Of a stretch of 64,000 nucleotides of DNA, positions 61,071 to 64,000 are shown piece after piece. Source of the stretch: Mariniphaga sp041684965 (lineage in GTDB: Bacteria; Bacteroidota; Bacteroidia; Bacteroidales; Prolixibacteraceae); assembly GCA_041684965.1 (NCBI GenBank), contig JAWLGR010000025.1, positions 5,748 through 69,747 on the forward strand, in the 5' to 3' direction. The first letter of the stretch is position 1. Each line of letters opens with the position of its first letter. The notes below the pieces were generated by a model. The model saw only the letters and a list, made by a program, of their open reading frames with translations. It was not told where the DNA came from and did no database searches. The position numbers and the translations under genes were made by a program.

Positions 61071-61720
61071 TTAAGGTTCGGTTTGAATATTTTTGGTCAT
61101 GAAAAATGTGCATATAATTGTTATTAAATTAAGCGAAGGGATAATATATATAACTGGAACAACATTAACTTCATTCATGGCCCTTGCTATTATTTTTGCT
61201 GTTAAAGCTGTCATCAATAATGAAAGAAACCCTAAATAAATTGTTGAGTAGATGTACCCCAGTTTCTTTTTTCGGAAAAGTAAAAACCCAATCACAAAAC
61301 TTATTGGCAATAATAATCCGAGATCGAAACCTTGTACAATCAGTGTTGTGAAATGGTTCAGTTCCATTGGGTATATAGATCCATCAATTAAGGAAGGGAC
61401 AATAATTCCCAACCAAAGACATGTAATAGAAACAGCATTAAACATTAAAAAGCCTCCGACAGTTTTAACTGGTGTGTTTTCAGAAAAATGGTGGTGGTTA
61501 AAATACTCCAGGGATTTTGTTGAAATAAATAGTCCAAAAAAGGTTAAGGCTAAAAGCGTTACATAGCATAAAAATAAAAAATTATCCATCCCCATGGCTG
61601 TTTGAAATAAGTAGGTGACAAAAAAGTAGCCAAGCGCACCACTTAAAAGAAAAAATGCCTGGATGGATTTTTATAATATCCAATTAGCGATATCAATAAA
61701 AGCGGGATAGCAATAAACAT
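61071..61720 (-). pseudogene. Integral membrane protein with N-terminal frameshift
   Basis: The open frame 61071-61595 encodes 174 residues with at least five hydrophobic helices (FLFLCYVTLLALTFFGLFIS; GLLLPISFVIGFLLF; VIYIIPSLNLITIICTFFM). Upstream in the same frame the protein continues KSIQAFFLLSGALGYFFVTY then LFQTAMGMDN, and in the neighbouring frame an ATG (61718-61720) starts MFIAIPLLLISLIGYYK. Joining them needs a one-base indel near 61672 in an A run. Either the gene is broken, a sequencing error exists, or translation restarts at 61595. Family not recognised. Confidence 0.6.
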
Positions 61721-61847
61721 AGTAACTTAATCCTGTGGGATTCCTTGTATTGCTATATCAGCCGGCATGTGTTGATAGAGCCCTTTGCCGTAAATTAGAA
61801 CATCGTGGCCTCGAATAAATTGATGAACAACTGAGATTCGCATAATG

Positions 61848-62264
61848 TTATGCTCCTGTGCTTTCATAGGCACGAATATGGGCAATAATCCAACCATCCC
61901 CACTGCGAACGAGGACGTCGGTAAACCTGTGGTGTACAAGCGTAGCGGATAAATTTTCTGCGCCCTCTATAAATGCCTCTCCATCTACCACCGCCACATC
62001 ATCGGTTACGAAACTTATGCGGGTGATACGGCTCGTGTGTTTAGTGTATTTGGCTTCGTTTCCTAGAAAATTATTAAACAGATTGCGAATTTGCTCCGCA
62101 CCAAAAGCCACATCACCTCTAGGGCTGATAAGTAACGCATCTTTCTTAAAGCATTCCATTATACCCTCAATATCTCCTCGCTGCCAGGCATGGTCGTAGG
62201 CTGCTTCTATTTTTCGAATAAGTTCTTCGTCAAATTGTCTATTTGCATTTTTTGTTTCAGACAT
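61848..62264 (-). CDS. NTF2-like/SnoaL-like protein (SgcJ-type)
   Basis: 138 residues with the cone-shaped NTF2-like fold pattern: an N-terminal helix (FDEELIRKIEAAYDHAWQRG), DIEGIMECFKKDALLISPRG, a helix GAEQIRNLFNNF, and strands VAVVDGEAFIEG, LVHHRFTDVLVRSG and GWIIAHIRAYE. It fits the DUF4440/SgcJ group, small cytoplasmic enzymes or binding proteins of varied function. No specific activity can be deduced. Single gene between two decayed elements. Confidence 0.8.
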   Translation of the reverse strand: MSETKNANRQFDEELIRKIEAAYDHAWQRGDIEGIMECFKKDALLISPRGDVAFGAEQIRNLFNNFLGNEAKYTKHTSRITRISFVTDDVAVVDGEAFIEGAENLSATLVHHRFTDVLVRSGDGWIIAHIRAYESTGA

Positions 62265-62637
62265 AGTTTCAACCTTTTATTGGATTAAGTTCCTTAATAT
62301 GCTACTCGTTTACGTATTTTCGCAATCGAAACTGCACCAAATAAACCGATTTCCTTAAAGAGTTGGTTTCAACTCCTTTAACTTGAATAATATGTCATTT
62401 TCGGTAAGCATATATCAAAGATAATCATTTTTTGAAATGCTGTCTGTATTTTTAGTGAGGAGCAACAGTTGTGCAGTAGCAGGTTATAAGCACTTTCCTT
62501 TCCGTTTAGCACAAAGTTTCTTCGAAGTAAAGACCTTCGGTTTACCAATTCACCCGCAATTGCCACATGCACGCTGTAAACGGATCATTATTCTGTTCCA
62601 TTATTTTTACTTTGTGTTCGGGAATTTGTCTTTTACC

Positions 62638-63122
62638 AAATTGTGGATGGGTAAATGCTTTCCGAATGGCAAGCATCCAAAACAAACTCAATGAACTGGA
62701 CGGGTGGATTCGCAACCGGCTCCGCTACTGCGTATGGTCCGTCAGCTGACGGAGAAAAAGCCTGAAAAGAAAAGGCGTAGCCTGATCCGATTAGGAGTAG
62801 ACCGTGATTCCCGATGACATCGGGAGAGCCGTTCACGAAAGGGTGGATGTCCGTCAGCTGACGGACAAAGCCCTCCCGATGGCTATCGGGAGTGGAACTA
62901 CAGTTACTGTTGAACGATTGAAGAAACGGGGTTACGTTCCTTTGTTGGAACTTTACAATCAAAGTAAACCTGTTAATTGGGATGGGACTATGTCCCTCGG
63001 TTTCCTGATGACTTGACGAACCGCCGTACCTGCCTGGCGGCAGACAGGTACGAGACCCGTACGTACGGTGGTGTGAGAGCTTTTCCCTGTCAGCGTTTGC
63101 TGACAGGGCAGGCTACTCGATT
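62638..63122 (+). pseudogene. Group II intron 3' remnant 2 with inserted palindromes
   Basis: Pieces of the C-terminus of a group II intron reverse transcriptase/maturase can be read in order: CGWVNAFRMASIQNKLNELD then GWIRNRLRYCVW (62638-62737), KKPEKKRRSLIRLGVDRD (62755-62808), SRSRKGG (about 62828-62848) and TTVTVERLKKRGYVPLLELY then NQSKPVN (62897-62976). Between them lie TCCGTCAGCTGACGGA (62738-62753 and 62850-62865), TCCCGATGACATCGGGA (62809-62825) and CTCCCGATGGCTATCGGGAG (62873-62892). A domain V-like helix (63020-63075) carries another palindrome (63028-63049) and a CCCTGTCAG/CTGACAGGG hairpin follows. The end CTACTCGATTAG abuts the PIN gene stop. Confidence 0.75.
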
Positions 63123-63546
63123 AGCGGCTGGCAATTATCAATTTAATATATGATTCAGGTGTCAAAACTCCAATCTCACTTTTACTAAAATCCTTAAGAT
63201 TACGAGTCAAAATTACATCTATCTCGCCATGTTTCATTGCTGCAAAATTCTGCAAACTATCCTCAAAATCTTTAAATCCTGAATTTAGGGCATTACTTAC
63301 AACTTCTTTATCCATTGATAAAACATCTGTTATCATCAAGAGTTGTTTAAGATTATCAATCACTTTATCGTGTCGAGCAGTTTGTCTTAGGAGATAATAA
63401 ACATTACTGTAAATCACTGGAGTAACAAATCCTTTAATTTTATTTGTCTCGCATAATCCTATCACTTGAGCAGAATATTCAGCAAAAGGTTGTCTATCAA
63501 AGAAAAAGTCTAAGATTACATCTGTATCTATTAATACATTATCCAT
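63121..63546 (-). CDS. PIN-domain ribonuclease toxin (VapC-like)
   Basis: 141 residues from the ATG at 63544-63546 (MDNVLIDTDVILDFFFDRQP); an upstream in-frame ATG would run through the antitoxin gene. The PIN acidic residues are visible at D7 in LIDTDV, in GFKDFEDSLQ, and in DVILTRNLKDF. PIN toxins cut structured RNAs using Mg2+/Mn2+. The gene starts 1 base after the antitoxin stop, so the pair forms one operon. Its 3' end coincides with the end of the group II intron remnant. Confidence 0.85.
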   Translation of the reverse strand: MDNVLIDTDVILDFFFDRQPFAEYSAQVIGLCETNKIKGFVTPVIYSNVYYLLRQTARHDKVIDNLKQLLMITDVLSMDKEVVSNALNSGFKDFEDSLQNFAAMKHGEIDVILTRNLKDFSKSEIGVLTPESYIKLIIASR

Positions 63547-63547
63547 G

Positions 63548-63796
63548 CTATAGATATTTCTTAGATAGTCCTTTCGACAGTTCTTTTTTATAATCAAAAT
63601 CCTTAGGCGCTTTAAAAGAACCCCTAAGAGATGTCGCAATTGGAGTTGAATCTATTACTTTTGAATTCTCCTCCTTAATAATCACTTTAAGATAATTTTC
63701 AACTATATCAGAAAGACTTCTCCCTTTTCCTTTAGCATACCTCTTTGCTTTTTCTATTAAAGATTGCTCTATGGTCAATGTCAACTTTGTATTCAT
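63548..63796 (-). CDS. Antitoxin of the PIN pair (DUF6364/RHH-like)
   Basis: 82 residues. The N-terminus (KLTLTIEQSLIEKAKRYAKG then KGRSLSDIVENYL) is a ribbon-helix-helix-type DNA-binding domain as in DUF6364 antitoxins; the C-terminal half (SLRGSFKAPKDFDYKKELSK) would wrap around the toxin. It is expected to repress its own promoter, at which repeated TTTGCACG boxes are visible. Confidence 0.85.
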   Translation of the reverse strand: MNTKLTLTIEQSLIEKAKRYAKGKGRSLSDIVENYLKVIIKEENSKVIDSTPIATSLRGSFKAPKDFDYKKELSKGLSKKYL

Positions 63797-63828
63797 AACA
63801 CGTCGTTTTATATATCAATCTATACGTG

Positions 63829-63860
63829 CAAAGTTAAATCATTTTATCAATCCGTGCAAA
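63829..63860 (-). promoter_or_regulatory. Promoter of the VapBC-like module
   Basis: On the minus strand TTTG (63857-63860) and TAACTTTG (63829-63836) are separated by 20 bases, fitting the Bacteroidota -33/-7 consensus (TTTG ... TAnnTTTG). TTTGCACG occurs at the -33 and again overlapping the -7 element, each followed by a GATTGAT block, suggesting two operator half-sites. The antitoxin start is about 33 bases downstream. Confidence 0.65.
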
Positions 63861-64000
63861 TATTTGTCAAATTGCACGTGTCTTTCTTGCTTGCTGCCAA
63901 TGGCAGTCTGTCTAAAAACTAGTTTCTACCTTTAGTTTCCGGATTAAATATAGCTGTTTTAAGCTTTTAAACAGAACTGCCTTTTTAATCTTTAACTGAT

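Noticed and set aside
61727..61842. Short minus-strand frame after the NTF2-like gene
   Set aside because: A roughly 38-codon frame (from about 61842) without similarity to anything recognised; it may be the tail of a lost gene but cannot be supported.

Overview
The window comes from a member of the Bacteroidota, probably a Bacteroidales/Marinilabiliales-type organism (the rank is inference). Visible reasons: an A+T-rich sequence; many lipoproteins with short lipoboxes; 6-bladed beta-propeller lipoproteins carrying a shared GPDEY motif; two proteins with type IX secretion (T9SS) C-terminal sorting domains; TAnnTTTG-type -7 promoter elements; DUF4143 ATPases, fasciclin and IS66 genes; and a tRNA gene without an encoded CCA end. 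A run of exactly 100 N (36731-36830) shows this is a draft assembly.

Region 1 (1-19.1 kb) is an accessory island. Five propeller lipoprotein genes or fragments alternate with small toxin-antitoxin modules: YefM/YoeB, two decayed RHH/RelE-like copies, a PIN pair, two HEPN/MNT pairs of one type, one MntA/HepT pair plus a broken one, and HicA/HicB. Many modules are damaged by an in-frame stop, a frameshift or a lost catalytic residue. Between them lie a MITE-like element in two copies, long imperfect inverted repeats resembling cassette boundaries, and a hairpin-plus-iteron repeat. A TlpA-like thioredoxin lipoprotein, a large MG2/plug-like envelope protein and a DUF4143 ATPase sit among them.

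Region 2 (19.1-36.4 kb) is more ordinary: a T9SS cargo protein of eleven 31-residue repeats with a decayed twin beside it, a periplasmic helical protein, an orphan RND pump, a ten-Asp-box GH74/sortilin-like lipoprotein, a PD40 lipoprotein, an SDR enzyme, a Zn-ribbon protein, a short SSB, arginine decarboxylase, a CAP-domain protein and a Tat-exported Gfo/Idh/MocA oxidoreductase. A decayed DUF4143 gene at 26.3 kb keeps the promoter geometry of the intact gene at 17 kb.

Region 3 (36.4-38.5 kb) holds an intact tRNA-Gly(CCC) followed by tandem copies of the tRNA plus its terminator. In the extra copies a 16-nt palindrome replaces the 5' side of the anticodon arm. The assembly gap falls exactly on a repeat boundary. 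The same palindrome recurs in a group II intron remnant at 62.7-62.9 kb.

Region 4 (38.5-46.4 kb) carries fasciclin, OmpA-like and hypothetical lipoproteins, a T9SS protein with a dockerin-like pair of EF-hand loops, and an IS66-family insertion sequence.

Region 5 (46.5-54.4 kb) looks catabolic: a class-C-beta-lactamase-like hydrolase, two formylglycine-type sulfatases, a DUF3604 metallohydrolase and a DoxX/Tat/TIM-barrel fusion. No SusC/SusD pair is present, so it is not a canonical polysaccharide utilisation locus.

Region 6 (54.8-60.4 kb) is a four-gene MacAB-TolC-like export operon with two adaptors and no ATPase. Region 7 (60.4-64 kb) contains two group II intron 3' remnants, a frameshifted membrane protein gene, an NTF2-like protein and a VapBC-like PIN module with a clear promoter.
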